Positions 36,801-46,527 of a stretch of DNA of 57,968 nt are shown here, piece by piece. Position numbers and translations under genes: made by a program. This stretch comes from Prevotella sp. S7-1-8 (GTDB taxonomy: Bacteria; Bacteroidota; Bacteroidia; Bacteroidales; Bacteroidaceae), in NCBI RefSeq assembly GCF_000758925.1, contig NZ_JRNC01000045.1:1-57968 (forward strand). The letters are read 5' to 3'. Numbering within the stretch: position 1 is the stretch's first letter; each line of letters opens with the position of its first letter. The notes beneath the pieces were generated by a model. That model saw nothing but the letters and a program-made list of their open reading frames with translations. It was not told where the DNA came from and searched no databases.

Positions 36801-39388
36801 TGAAAACTGCCAAGATATATCTTGCGTTATTGTTAGTGATGCTCGCGGCAAGCGCCTCGGCACAGATACATGGTGTCGTTACCGACGCGACAACAGGAGA
36901 CACGCTGCTCTATCCCAGCGTGTCTTACAAAGGCCAGCACGTGGCAGTGAGTGGAAACGCCCTGGGACAATACTCCATTGAAAAACACGCGGGATGGCAA
37001 CTCACTTTTTCGGCCGTGGGCTACAAATCGAAAACCATCAAGATTACGGATGGGACAGCCAACAAGTTGGACGTAAAACTAAAACCAGACACCAAGCAAC
37101 TGAATGAAGTGGTGGTGAGATCAAAACGAGGGCGTTACAGCCGCAAGAACAATCCCGCCGTGGAACTCATGAGACGCGTAATCGCCGCAAAAAAACGAAC
37201 TGACTTGCTAAACCACGACTATCTGCAATACACAAAATATCAAAAGATTACTTGTGCCATTAACGACATAACGCAAGCCGATATAGACTCGGGGCTAATC
37301 GGCAAGCACCGCTGGCTGTTGGACCAAGTGGAGACATGCCCCTACAATGACAAGTTGATTTTACCACTAAGCGTGGACGAAACGGTGACGCAATGCCTAT
37401 ATCGCAAAAAGCCCAAGAGTGAAAAAAATATCATACAAGGACAAAATTCCACGGGGGTAAACCAATTCATCCAGACTGGAGACGTGCTAAACGCGGCCAT
37501 GAAAGACGTTTTCACGGACATCGACATCTATAACGACCAAGTGCGATTGCTCCAACATTTTTTCACCTCGCCCATTGGAAAGGATGCCATAGCGTTTTAC
37601 AGATTCTACATACAAGATACTGTTTACGTGGACCACGACCTGTGCTACCACCTGCAATTCATCCCTAACAACCAACAAGACTTTGGGTTTAGGGGCGAGC
37701 TTTATATTCTTGCGGATAACACGCTGCATGTCAAACGATGCAACCTAACCTTGCCGCGACGAAGCGATGTCAACTTCGTGGAGAACCTCCAAGTGAGGCA
37801 GGAATATCGCGAACTGCCGAATGGAGAGTGGGCGCTTAGCGTAGACGACCTGGTCGTGGAGATGAAAATTAGCAATTTTCTTGCCAAAGCCATTGTCATT
37901 CGGACCACAAGGCTCTCCGACTACGCTTTTGACGAGTTGCCCAAGCAACTGTTTAAAGGTAAAGCCAAGGAGAGGTGGGTGTCTAATGCGCAAATGAGGG
38001 ACGAGGCTTTTTGGAACAAATACCGAAGCGTGGAGCTTACCAAGGGTGAAAGTTCGATGGATGCGTTCGTCCACCGCATAAAGCAGCTCAAAGGTTTTAA
38101 ATACGTTGTTTTTGTCGCCAAGGCTTTAATTGAAAACTTTGTGGAGACAGGCGACCCCTCGCACCCCAGCAAAGTGGATGTAGGCCCAATCAATACAATG
38201 ATAACATCCAATTTTATTGATGGCCTACGAACTCGCGTTAGCGCACAGACCACCGCCAATTTAAACAAGCATTGGTTCCTGTCGGGCTACTGTGCGCATG
38301 GGTGGGGCTCAAAAAAGAATTATTATAAAGGACAAATTACCTATTCATTTAACAAGAAAGACTATCTTCCACGCGAGTTTCCCAAACGCACGCTGACGTT
38401 CACATCAACGTATGATATCATCTCGCCTTCAGACAAATTTATTCACACTGACAAAGACAATGTCTTCACAGCGTTTAAGTGGACGAAAGTGGATAAGATG
38501 ATGTTCTATAATCGTCAGAGCTTAGATTTTGAATATGAGTTCGAGGGTGGCCTGAAAACCGCGTTGGGATTGAAAGCTGAGGAGAACGAGGCCGCTGGCC
38601 GATTGTTTTTCAACAGGTTGAACAGTGGCATCAACTATGAGATTCCTACTGATGTCAAGGTAGGTAGTCTGCTACACAATGGAAAGATTAGAACTGCCGA
38701 ACTGAATATTAACTTACTGTACGCACCCGGCCGAACATATATTAATACCAAGCAAAGACGTAGGCCCATCAATCTCGACGCTCCCGTGTTTACACTTGGT
38801 CACGCTATGGGATTGAAAGGCTTTATGGGTGGCGAATATGCTTATAACTATACCGACGCATCTATCTACAAACGCATTTGGATGAAGAGTTGGGGCAAGA
38901 TAGACGCGTTCGTAAAGGTTGGAGCGCAGTGGAACAGGGTGCCATTTCCATTGCTAATCATGCCAGCCACCAACCTTAGTTATATTGTTCAAGACAAAAC
39001 TTTCAATTTGATAAACAACATGGAGTTTCTCAACGACCGATTTGCAAGTGTGGATATTGCGTGGGATTTGAATGGAAAAATACTCAATCGCATCCCTCTA
39101 ATCAAGAAACTCAAATGGAGAGAGTACTTGGGCGTGAAGTGTTTATGGGGCCGATTAACAGACAAGAACAATCCACTTCTTGAGCAAAATGCGGGTAATA
39201 ATATTTTAATGCAATTCCCGGAAGGTTGCAACGTCATGAATCCCAAACGGCCATATGTGGAAATTGTCGCGGGCTTGCATAACATTTTCAGATTGTTGCA
39301 CGTGGAATATGTGCATCGTTGCAATTACAACGACTTGCCTACAAGCACGCGCAACGGCTTGCGGCTAATGATTAGAATGACTTTCTAA
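36800..39388 (+). CDS. DUF5686 outer membrane protein with carboxypeptidase-like domain
   Basis: Large outer-membrane protein typical of Bacteroidetes. A signal peptide (MKTAKIYLALLLVMLAASASAQ) is followed by a carboxypeptidase-regulatory-like beta domain (about 24-98, GVVTDATTGDTLLYPSVSYK), then the DUF5686 region. The protein ends in MTF, the terminal aromatic residue usual for beta-barrels. Length is 862. I use the ATG at 36800, which overlaps the HAD stop codon; a TTG one codon earlier is possible. The tight coupling to the head-group cassette suggests it may act on, sense or export the product, but the family has no assigned function. Confidence 0.85.
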   Translation: MKTAKIYLALLLVMLAASASAQIHGVVTDATTGDTLLYPSVSYKGQHVAVSGNALGQYSIEKHAGWQLTFSAVGYKSKTIKITDGTANKLDVKLKPDTKQLNEVVVRSKRGRYSRKNNPAVELMRRVIAAKKRTDLLNHDYLQYTKYQKITCAINDITQADIDSGLIGKHRWLLDQVETCPYNDKLILPLSVDETVTQCLYRKKPKSEKNIIQGQNSTGVNQFIQTGDVLNAAMKDVFTDIDIYNDQVRLLQHFFTSPIGKDAIAFYRFYIQDTVYVDHDLCYHLQFIPNNQQDFGFRGELYILADNTLHVKRCNLTLPRRSDVNFVENLQVRQEYRELPNGEWALSVDDLVVEMKISNFLAKAIVIRTTRLSDYAFDELPKQLFKGKAKERWVSNAQMRDEAFWNKYRSVELTKGESSMDAFVHRIKQLKGFKYVVFVAKALIENFVETGDPSHPSKVDVGPINTMITSNFIDGLRTRVSAQTTANLNKHWFLSGYCAHGWGSKKNYYKGQITYSFNKKDYLPREFPKRTLTFTSTYDIISPSDKFIHTDKDNVFTAFKWTKVDKMMFYNRQSLDFEYEFEGGLKTALGLKAEENEAAGRLFFNRLNSGINYEIPTDVKVGSLLHNGKIRTAELNINLLYAPGRTYINTKQRRRPINLDAPVFTLGHAMGLKGFMGGEYAYNYTDASIYKRIWMKSWGKIDAFVKVGAQWNRVPFPLLIMPATNLSYIVQDKTFNLINNMEFLNDRFASVDIAWDLNGKILNRIPLIKKLKWREYLGVKCLWGRLTDKNNPLLEQNAGNNILMQFPEGCNVMNPKRPYVEIVAGLHNIFRLLHVEYVHRCNYNDLPTSTRNGLRLMIRMTF

Positions 39389-39392
39389 CACG

Positions 39393-39443
39393 TGTGTCAT
39401 ATAAGATGACAGCAGGGTGACGGCTTGTCATCATATTGACACA
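39393..39443. terminator. Stem-loop between convergent genes
   Basis: Arms TGTGTCA...GATGACA (39393-39411) and TGTCATC...TGACACA (39426-39443) pair over most of their length with a small internal mismatch. It follows the DUF5686 stop codon and faces the end of the permease gene, so it could serve both. No T run is present. Confidence 0.55.
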
Positions 39444-39484
39444 CAATAGTTTACAGTTTGAAATTTTGTGTTTCAACGCACGAT

Positions 39485-40732
39485 TTAATCGTATCGAATA
39501 CTCTTCGTGGGCGAGATTTTTGAGATTAGGTAACTTGGAGCTACCAACATCAGTACACACAGCGCGAACGTCAAAACATTCAAGGCTAAGAATAACGGCA
39601 AGCTCACTTCCACCGGCACTGCGCTGATATAATAGACAGAGGGGTCAAGTTTGAATATCTTGAATTGGTTTTGTAGAAATATAAGCGCCAAAGCGACAAC
39701 GTTTCCTATCACCAAGCCACGGCCAATGACAAACGTCGAGAACCACAAGAATATGTGCCGAACGCTCGTGTTGGTGCTGCCCAAGGCTTTCAACACGCCT
39801 ATCATGTTGGTACATTCAAGGATAATGATGAGCAAGCCGGAAATCATCGTGACGGCTGACACGGCTATCATCAGCGCGATGATAATCACGACATTGACAT
39901 CCAACAAGTCAAGCCAATTGAAAATCTGTGGATTTACCTCTCTGATTGTTTGCGAGGCATAGGTTTCCCCATACTTGTCCGTGGTGCGATTAACCGTTTT
40001 GATGAAATTCTTTTCTGTTTGATCAAGTTTGCTAAAATCCGTCAAACTTACCTCCGCCCCCGAAGTTTGGCCTTCGTTCCAACCGTTAAGTTTGACCACG
40101 GTATATAAGTCCGCGAAACAAATCGACTCGTCATATTGGTTTAAGTTGGTTTGGTATATGCCTTGAATGGTTAGCCTTCGCATACGGACACCCGATTGAT
40201 CTATAAAATAGGCGAATATTTTCTCACCGCATTTAAGATTGAGTTTGTCCGCCATGATTTTTGAAATCAATATCCTATTGCTCGAAACGCTATCCGAAAA
40301 CGTGGGAATGAATCCTTCCACCATGCTGCGGTGAATGAACGTGGAGTCAAACTCCTGCCCAACTCCCTTGAACGTTACCCCCAAAAAATCATTGTCCGTC
40401 TTCAGTATGCCCTGTTTATAGGCAAAACGCTCAACATGCCTCACTCCCGGTATCTTTTTAATTACATTCATCATCGAGTCGTCAATCACGATGGGATAAT
40501 CATTGGCAGACATTTGCGACATAAAGTTGGTTACCTGTATGTGCGACCCGAAGCCAACAACCTTGTTTTGTATGGAATGTTTGAAACCCAACACCACGGA
40601 TACCGACACGATCATCACCATCAGCCCAACAGCTATTCCCGCCACGGCAATGACAATGGCCGGACGAGACACTTTTCTTTCATTATGATGGTTTCCGTAT
40701 ATTCGACGAGCTATGAACAGGGGAAAATTCAT
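39485..40732 (-). CDS. FtsX-like ABC permease (LolC/LolE type)
   Basis: Inner-membrane permease of the MacB/LolCDE fold, which move lipoproteins or other envelope components without importing them. One N-terminal membrane segment (about 24-48), a large periplasmic domain (about 50-270), and three C-terminal segments (about 278-302, 325-350, 375-402) match LolC/LolE. The conserved FtsX part is visible in LKALGSTNTSVRHIF. Length 415 is normal. Lipoprotein release is the best guess; the ATPase partner is not in the window. The start is two bases after the stop codon of the aminotransferase gene, so translation is probably coupled. Confidence 0.88.
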   Translation of the reverse strand: MNFPLFIARRIYGNHHNERKVSRPAIVIAVAGIAVGLMVMIVSVSVVLGFKHSIQNKVVGFGSHIQVTNFMSQMSANDYPIVIDDSMMNVIKKIPGVRHVERFAYKQGILKTDNDFLGVTFKGVGQEFDSTFIHRSMVEGFIPTFSDSVSSNRILISKIMADKLNLKCGEKIFAYFIDQSGVRMRRLTIQGIYQTNLNQYDESICFADLYTVVKLNGWNEGQTSGAEVSLTDFSKLDQTEKNFIKTVNRTTDKYGETYASQTIREVNPQIFNWLDLLDVNVVIIIALMIAVSAVTMISGLLIIILECTNMIGVLKALGSTNTSVRHIFLWFSTFVIGRGLVIGNVVALALIFLQNQFKIFKLDPSVYYISAVPVEVSLPLFLALNVLTFALCVLMLVAPSYLISKISPTKSIRYD

Positions 40733-40734
40733 GC

Positions 40735-41934
40735 CTAGTCATTTTTTTTGTTATACGCCTCAAGAGCTTTTCTCAAAACTACCAAGGCTCTCGACATGTC
40801 CTCGAGTTTGAGCACATAGGCAATGCGCACTTGGTTCTTGCCGGCTCCCGGCGTTGTGTAGAAGCCGGCGGCCGGGGCCATCATCACCGTTTCTCCCTCA
40901 TAGTCAAACTCTTCCAAACACCACCTGCAAAAATCTTCAGCATTGTCTACAGGTAGCTGGGCTACCGTATAAAAAGCGCCCATGGGGATAGGGGAGTACA
41001 CGCCCGGTATGCGATTTAAACCGTCTATCAAGCATTTTCGACGCTCCACATAACTATCATAAACATCACGATAATATTCCTCGGGTTCGTCCAGCGAGGC
41101 TTCTGCCACTATTTGCCCCAAAAGCGGAGGGGAGAGGCGCGCTTGGCAGAATTTCATAACAGCTTTTTTGACCTCTGAGTTTCGCGTTATCAAGGCTCCA
41201 ACACGGATGCCACATTCTGAGTATCGCTTGGAGACCGAGTCAATGAGCAGCACATTGTCATCAATATCGCTAAGATGCATGGCGCTGATATAAGGGCTAC
41301 CCGTATATATATATTCTCGATACACCTCGTCCGAGAAAAGGAAAAGGTCATATTTCTTGACCAAATCGCGTATTTGGTTCATTTCCCTGCGAGTGTAAAG
41401 ATAGCCTGTCGGATTGTTCGGATTGCATATCATGATAGCCCGCGTGCGGTCATTGATAAGCTCCTCAAACTTTTCAACTTTTGGCAAGGAGAAGCCTTCT
41501 TCTATCGTCGTAGCTATCGTGCGTATTTTGGCGCCCACTGATATGGCAAAAGCCATGTAGTTGGCATAAGCCGGCTCCGGAATGATTATTTCGTCGCCAG
41601 GGTTTAGGCAGCTCATAAACGCAAACAGCACAGCCTCCGAGCCACCAGTTGTTATTATAATATCGTCTGGCGAGACGTCTATGTTGTACTTCGAGTAATA
41701 GTTGACAAGTTTCTTTCGGTATGAAAGTTGTCCTTGAGAGGGCGAATATTCCAGCACCTTTCGGTCTATATGCTTTAACGCGTCCAATCCTGTCTGGGGC
41801 GTTGGCATATCCGGCTGCCCTATGTTAAGATGGTAAACTTTTATTCCACGCCCCTCAGCCGCGGTGGCCATGGGCGCCAACTTCCTAATTGGAGACTCGG
41901 GCATTTCTTGCGCACGCATTGAAATTTCAGGCAT
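40735..41934 (-). CDS. Class I/II PLP-dependent aminotransferase
   Basis: Fold-type I aminotransferase of the AspC-like group, likely acting on aspartate or another amino acid. The PLP Lys lies in IDSVSKRYSECGIRVG, preceded by NPNNPTGY (the conserved Asn-Pro region) and by YLFSDEVYREYIY-type residues (here FLFSDEVYREY). Length 399 is normal. An alternative start at the sixth codon (MRAQEMPE) is possible. A full promoter lies upstream. It precedes the permease gene with almost no gap. Substrate choice cannot be read from the sequence. Confidence 0.9.
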   Translation of the reverse strand: MPEISMRAQEMPESPIRKLAPMATAAEGRGIKVYHLNIGQPDMPTPQTGLDALKHIDRKVLEYSPSQGQLSYRKKLVNYYSKYNIDVSPDDIIITTGGSEAVLFAFMSCLNPGDEIIIPEPAYANYMAFAISVGAKIRTIATTIEEGFSLPKVEKFEELINDRTRAIMICNPNNPTGYLYTRREMNQIRDLVKKYDLFLFSDEVYREYIYTGSPYISAMHLSDIDDNVLLIDSVSKRYSECGIRVGALITRNSEVKKAVMKFCQARLSPPLLGQIVAEASLDEPEEYYRDVYDSYVERRKCLIDGLNRIPGVYSPIPMGAFYTVAQLPVDNAEDFCRWCLEEFDYEGETVMMAPAAGFYTTPGAGKNQVRIAYVLKLEDMSRALVVLRKALEAYNKKND

Positions 41935-41966
41935 AATCCACTCTCTTTTTAATTCGTTTTTCTATG

Positions 41967-41999
41967 ACAAAGATAAATTTTTTATTTATATTATACAAA
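41967..41999 (-). promoter_or_regulatory. Promoter of the aminotransferase-permease unit
   Basis: TTTG (41999-41996), 20 bases, then TATCTTTGT (41975-41967) on the minus strand: both boxes and the spacing match the Bacteroidetes consensus. The start codon lies 33 bases further on. Confidence 0.82.
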
Positions 42000-42140
42000 T
42001 AATATTGCGATAAACAAATCAAAAATATACCCTATTTATCATAATGCCGATTATGCCCGAAACTTAATCGTTTATTGTCTAACATGCTGCGCAAACGCAA
42101 TTGATTGTCTATGCGCGCAAAATACAAACATTTTTTTTAA

Positions 42141-42737
42141 TCATGCCATTAATGATGACGCGCGCACTCTGCTCAATGTTTCGGGTGTCATTTGTAAATA
42201 GCTGGCAACATACACCAGCGGTGCCCTCAAAACCACTTGCGGATTTGTCTTGCACAGCCTGAGATAACGGTTTTGAGCAGACTCAAATCGCACAAGATCA
42301 GCGTGTATCTGTGAGATGATCAAGCTTTCCTCCAATATTTTTCTATACAATATCTGTATGTTCACGTTGTGTAATGCCACTTGCTCCAATCGCAACTTTG
42401 GCAACGCGTAAACAGTCGTTGGCTCAAGAGCCTCCACTTGCAAATGCGTTTTTTCTTCTCTAAACAAACTTTCGATGCACATAAAGATTTCGCCGTCAGA
42501 ACCAATATGCTCCGTCAGTTCTTTGTCATTCTTATAGTAAAATTGACGTATCAATCCTTTTTCTATATATCCAATCTCCTTGCAAACCTCTCCTTCGGCC
42601 AAGATAATCTCACCTTTAGCGTATTTTCTTGGCACAAGGATACTTTCCAATGTATCAAGCTCCTCATGAGTCATGGTACTGTATTTTCTTGCCAATTCCC
42701 TGGCAATATCCCGCGTGGTGGTCTGCAATTTATTCAT
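42141..42737 (-). CDS. Crp/Fnr-family transcription regulator
   Basis: Probable regulator with an N-terminal cyclic-nucleotide-binding-like beta barrel (about 30-120, GEIILAEGEVCKEIGYIEKGLIRQFYYK) and a short C-terminal helix-turn-helix (APLVYVASYLQMTPETLSRVR). No cysteine cluster of FNR type is visible in the barrel. The open frame extends to 42785 and overlaps lepA; I use the Met at 42737 (MNKLQTTT), 25 bases after the lepA stop codon, giving 198 residues. Effector and targets are unknown. It appears to be transcribed after lepA. Confidence 0.87.
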   Translation of the reverse strand: MNKLQTTTRDIARELARKYSTMTHEELDTLESILVPRKYAKGEIILAEGEVCKEIGYIEKGLIRQFYYKNDKELTEHIGSDGEIFMCIESLFREEKTHLQVEALEPTTVYALPKLRLEQVALHNVNIQILYRKILEESLIISQIHADLVRFESAQNRYLRLCKTNPQVVLRAPLVYVASYLQMTPETLSRVRASSLMA

Positions 42738-42762
42738 AGTTTTGGTTAATATTTTGAGGTTC

Positions 42763-44544
42763 TTAGTCCAACTTAAGCACGGCAAGAAACGCGTTTTGGG
42801 GCACTTGCACGTTGCCCACCTGTTTCATACGTTTTTTTCCTTTTTTCTGTTTTTCCAAAAGTTTGCGCTTCCTGCTCACGTCACCACCATAACATTTCGC
42901 CAAGACATCCTTGCGCACTTGTTTCACGGTTTCGCGCGCTACGATTTTAGAGCCTATGGCGGCTTGTATGGCTATGTCAAACTGTTGCCTTGGTATCAGC
43001 TCTTTCAGTTTTTCGCACATTCGACGGCCGAAGGCCACGGCGTTGTCTTGGTGCGTTAGCGTGGAAAGTGCGTCCACCGAGTCGCCATTGAGCAATATGT
43101 CGAGCTTGACAAGTTTGGATGGTTGATAGCTGTCCACCACATAGTCAAACGACGCGTAGCCTTTCGATATAGACTTCAGTTTGTCGTAAAAATCAATGAC
43201 AATCTCACCAAGAGGCATGCTAAAGCGCAACTCCACCCTATTACCTGAAACATATTGCTGATTAATGAGTTCGCCACGCTTGTCAAGACACAATTTAGTG
43301 ATAGGACCATAATATTCTGTCGCTGTAATGATATTGGCTTTGATGTACGGCTCTTCTATATAATCTATATTGGTAAGCTCTGGCAATCCACTTGGGTTGT
43401 GCACCTCTAACTTGTTGCCTTGTTTGTCATGCACCATATACGACACATTTGGAACGGTAGTGATAACCTCCATGTTAAACTCCCGATCAAGCCGCTCTTG
43501 GATGATCTCCATGTGTAACAACCCCAAAAAACCACAGCGAAAACCAAAACCCAAGGCTTGGGACGACTCTGGCATGAATGTTAGTGACGCATCGTTGAGC
43601 TGCAGTTTCTCCAGCGAGGCTCTCAAATTCTCATACTCCGAGGGGTCTATCGGATATACCCCCGCGAAGACCATGGGCTTCACTTCTTGGAAACCGGCAA
43701 TGCCATGTGCGCATGGACGTTCTTTGTGCGTGATGGTGTCTCCCACCTTTACCTCGGTAGCTTCCTTGATACCGGAGATGACATAACCCACCTCGCCGGT
43801 AGAAAGCGATTGGCAAGGGCACATATCCATCTTCAAAACGCCCACCTCATCGGCGGTATACTCCATGCCCGTCTGCACAAATTTTAATTTGTCGCCTTGG
43901 TGAATGCAGCCATTTTCTATCTTGCAAATGGTGATAATGCCGCGAAACGGGTTGAAAATAGAGTCGAAAATCAAGGCTTGCAGCGGTTGCGCCGCGTCGC
44001 CCTTGGGTGCCGGCACGCGCTTGATCACCGCCTCGATTATCTTGTCTACGCCTTCGCCGGTCTTGCCGCTGGCACGGATAATGTCCTCCCTCGCGCATCC
44101 TATAAGCTCGACTATCTCGTCTTCCACCTCCTCGGGCATGGCGTTGGGCATGTCTATCTTGTTGATCACGGGTATGATTTCCAAATCGTGATCTATGGCC
44201 ATGTACAGATTTGAGATGGTTTGGGCTTGCACCCCTTGCGTCGAGTCGACCACAAGCAGCGCTCCCTCGCAGGCTGCTATGCTTCGGGACACTTCATAAC
44301 TGAAATCAACATGCCCCGGAGTGTCTATCAGGTTGAGCACGTATTTTTTGCCATCCAACGTGTGTTGCATCTGTATGGCGTGGCTTTTTATGGTAATGCC
44401 ACGCTCGCGCTCCAAGTCCATGTCGTCGAGAACTTGGCTGTCCGTTATCGCAATTGTGCCGGTATATTCCAACAGCCGGTCAGCCAATGTAGACTTGCCG
44501 TGATCTATATGCGCTATAATGCAAAAATTTCTTATCAGTTCCAT
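42763..44544 (-). CDS. lepA: Elongation factor 4
   Basis: GTPase that back-translocates or rescues stalled ribosomes under stress. G-domain motifs: AHIDHGKST (11-19), DTPGHVDF and NKIDMPNA; the EF4-specific C-terminal domain with [10 protein letters not shown] and the [16 protein letters not shown] block follows. With the start at 44544 (MELIRNFC) length is 593, normal for the family. The upstream extension to 44721 crosses a promoter element (44563-44571) and is therefore not coding. A Crp/Fnr regulator gene follows. Confidence 0.97.
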   Translation of the reverse strand: MELIRNFCIIAHIDHGKSTLADRLLEYTGTIAITDSQVLDDMDLERERGITIKSHAIQMQHTLDGKKYVLNLIDTPGHVDFSYEVSRSIAACEGALLVVDSTQGVQAQTISNLYMAIDHDLEIIPVINKIDMPNAMPEEVEDEIVELIGCAREDIIRASGKTGEGVDKIIEAVIKRVPAPKGDAAQPLQALIFDSIFNPFRGIITICKIENGCIHQGDKLKFVQTGMEYTADEVGVLKMDMCPCQSLSTGEVGYVISGIKEATEVKVGDTITHKERPCAHGIAGFQEVKPMVFAGVYPIDPSEYENLRASLEKLQLNDASLTFMPESSQALGFGFRCGFLGLLHMEIIQERLDREFNMEVITTVPNVSYMVHDKQGNKLEVHNPSGLPELTNIDYIEEPYIKANIITATEYYGPITKLCLDKRGELINQQYVSGNRVELRFSMPLGEIVIDFYDKLKSISKGYASFDYVVDSYQPSKLVKLDILLNGDSVDALSTLTHQDNAVAFGRRMCEKLKELIPRQQFDIAIQAAIGSKIVARETVKQVRKDVLAKCYGGDVSRKRKLLEKQKKGKKRMKQVGNVQVPQNAFLAVLKLD

Positions 44545-44562
44545 CCATCTAATTTTCTCATT

Positions 44563-44571
44563 GCAAAGATA
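44563..44571 (-). promoter_or_regulatory. Promoter -7 element of lepA
   Basis: TATCTTTGC on the minus strand, exact to TAnnTTTGC, 18 bases before the start codon. It is divergent from the lipoprotein promoter 43 bases away. Confidence 0.62.
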
Positions 44572-44613
44572 CGAAAAAGAAAAGATATAATCGTTCAAGC
44601 TCCAATTTTTTAT

Positions 44614-44622
44614 TAACTTTGC
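44614..44622 (+). promoter_or_regulatory. Promoter -7 element of the small lipoprotein gene
   Basis: TAACTTTGC fits TAnnTTTGC exactly, about 112 bases before the start codon at 44735. The leader would be about 105 bases long. Confidence 0.55.
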
Positions 44623-44734
44623 AATAGACAAAACGCCACATTTCCATGCCTGCCGCGCAAATTTCTTTTCAGACGCCACATGACAGGCTTGCAAGCAATG
44701 GCCACAATGGCATTTAAACACGTGTTATATAAAA

Positions 44735-45148
44735 ATGAAAAAGAACTTAGGCTTGTTTTCCCCCATCGTTTTTGTCGCCATGACAGTGGCGTTTACGTCG
44801 TGCAAGCACACCACGTTGGCCGACAGGGCCGCCAAGGACGCGCAAGATTTTACGGAGTGTTACTGCCCCACTCCTGTCCAGGACATGCAACGGCTGGATA
44901 GCGTCACTTTCGACCGCGCGACCCTCACGCTCTGCTACCATTACCGGCTTAGCGGCAACGCGGACAATGTGGACGCGATAAAACTTGTGCGCGGCAAGAT
45001 TAAGAAAGCCCTGCTTGAAGATCTCAAGAACGACACCCAGGTCAAGGCTTACAAAGACGCAGGCTACAACTTCAGGTACATTTTTTGTTCTGAAAAGAGC
45101 AAATCGGTTCTCATGGATGAGAAGTTTTCTAAGAACAATTACAAATAG
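44735..45148 (+). CDS. Small putative lipoprotein
   Basis: Exported protein of 137 residues with a lipoprotein signal peptide: MKK, a hydrophobic core, then FTSC with the lipid-bearing Cys at residue 23. The mature part is small, mixed-charge, with a TECYCPTPVQDM stretch containing two Cys, and a C-terminal half rich in Lys and Asp. I do not recognise a family. It stands alone on the plus strand, divergent from lepA, with its own promoter. Probably anchored to the inner or outer membrane; role unknown. Confidence 0.72.
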   Translation: MKKNLGLFSPIVFVAMTVAFTSCKHTTLADRAAKDAQDFTECYCPTPVQDMQRLDSVTFDRATLTLCYHYRLSGNADNVDAIKLVRGKIKKALLEDLKNDTQVKAYKDAGYNFRYIFCSEKSKSVLMDEKFSKNNYK

Positions 45149-45640
45149 GCTTGGCCAAGCTGACGCCAACAGCGTACCAACATGCCTAAAAGCATGCCCA
45201 TGCCCATGTCAAGATAACGCCCCAACGGCACGACCCAACTTGCGCAATTTATAAATAACAATACAATTGTCACATATAAACATCTGTTTATAAACGCTTT
45301 TTCGATTTTGGATAAACCAATGGAAAAGAAAACGGGATAAGGACCGTGTCAATATAAAATACCAAAACAAACGCTTTGGAAATGTTTCGTTACAGAGAAA
45401 TTTCGCCCATTCGCGACCATGATGCCTCCCAAAATCAAATCGAAAAAATAGGCGCGCGTCCCGATTGGTTACCGATCGTTACGGCTATAAGCCGTAATCG
45501 CGCCTCGTTTAAGCGTAATTTGTCTTGCCATTGAGGCCTAATCGGGCGGCCATTAATATCCAAACGAAAAAAGCTTAGTCGGTTTTCGTCACGGAAAAGT
45601 TGGCCAAAAATTTATAAAGCGCAATGGTACAGATACTTGC
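45149..45640. other. Gene-free stretch downstream of the lipoprotein gene
   Basis: About 490 bases without a supported gene. A perfect eight-base inverted repeat TTACGGCT-ATA-AGCCGTAA lies at 45479-45497. No RNA gene is recognised. Confidence 0.5.
45479..45497. repeat. Perfect short palindrome in a gene-free stretch
   Basis: TTACGGCT and its exact complement around ATA. The three-base loop makes a tight hairpin possible in RNA, and a dimeric protein could bind the DNA. There is no T run on either side. Confidence 0.45.
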
Positions 45641-45688
45641 TAAAAATATCATTTTATGGGCGTATAGGCGCGTAAAATGATATTTTTA
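45641..45688. terminator. Large symmetric stem-loop between convergent genes
   Basis: A perfect 16-base inverted repeat (45641-45656 with 45673-45688, sequence TAAAAATATCATTTTA on the left) around a 16-base GC-rich loop. Each strand ends in a T-rich arm, so it could terminate from both sides. The lipoprotein gene and xpt converge on it, but it lies about 490 and 185 bases from their stop codons. Confidence 0.6.
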
Positions 45689-45872
45689 TTAAATAAGCAC
45701 CTTGCGAAATCGTTTTTGTCAAGTTATTTACAAGTAATTAATTTAACCACGAGAGAACGAAATCCACACTTGAATATATAATTGTAAATGTTTAATTATA
45801 AATAATTTATGATACATTATAACGATGTTTTCCCACCTGTGCGATCCGTCACGATTGTCCGTTGGATAAACG
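45689..45872. other. AT-rich spacer after xpt
   Basis: About 180 bases between the stem-loop and the xpt stop codon, markedly richer in A and T than the flanks. It contains short imperfect palindromes (ATAATT/AATTAT near 45780-45805). No gene. Confidence 0.5.
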
Positions 45873-46445
45873 TCACTCATCCTTGAGCCTGATTTGGCAA
45901 TTGTCCAACGACTCCACAACGGCAAGACTTTCCACCCGCATGTTCATCTCTTCAAGTTTTTCACGCCCATGTTGAAACGATTTTTCGATGATAAAGCCCA
46001 TGCCCTCGAGCGTGGCCCCAGCTTGCTCGCACAACTCCACGATGCCTCGCGCGGCGTTGCCATTAGCCAAGAAGTCGTCTATAAACAACACGTGGTCATT
46101 CGCCGAAAGGTACTCGCAAGACACCACCACATCGTAATTGCGCCGCTTGGTGAACGAGTAAACCGTTGTGGCGAGCATGTTGGCCATGGTAGAGGGTTTC
46201 TTTTTCTTGGCGAAAACGACAGGCACGTCCATCAACAGGCCCAAGATGACGGCCGGAGCGATGCCGCTGGCCTCTATGGTGATAATCTTGTTGACTTTCG
46301 TCGAGGCGAAACGACGAATGAACTCAACGGCTATCTGTCTCATCAGGTAAGGGTCCATTTGGTGGTTTATGAAGCTGTCCACTTTGAGAATGCCACCCGG
46401 CAAACTTCTGCCGTCTTTTAGAATGCGAGCTTTCAATTCTCTCAT
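45873..46445 (-). CDS. xpt: Xanthine phosphoribosyltransferase
   Basis: Salvages xanthine to XMP using PRPP. The type I PRTase loop [13 protein letters not shown] (119-131), the start [12 protein letters not shown], and the [10 protein letters not shown] stretch that lines the active site are all typical of Xpt (190 residues). Guanine/hypoxanthine enzymes differ in these places. It lies 82 bases after the TIGR02757 gene on the same strand. I see no purine riboswitch in the short upstream region. Confidence 0.94.
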   Translation of the reverse strand: MRELKARILKDGRSLPGGILKVDSFINHQMDPYLMRQIAVEFIRRFASTKVNKIITIEASGIAPAVILGLLMDVPVVFAKKKKPSTMANMLATTVYSFTKRRNYDVVVSCEYLSANDHVLFIDDFLANGNAARGIVELCEQAGATLEGMGFIIEKSFQHGREKLEEMNMRVESLAVVESLDNCQIRLKDE

Positions 46446-46527
46446 CGCAATATTTTATTAAGGGTATATAAATAACAAAATTAATGTGTTGTCGCACATT
46501 CGTTACATAATTTGCGCGCTTGTTGTT

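Noticed and set aside
44545..44721. Longer N-terminus of LepA
   Set aside because: It crosses the promoter element and adds 59 residues absent from EF4 proteins.
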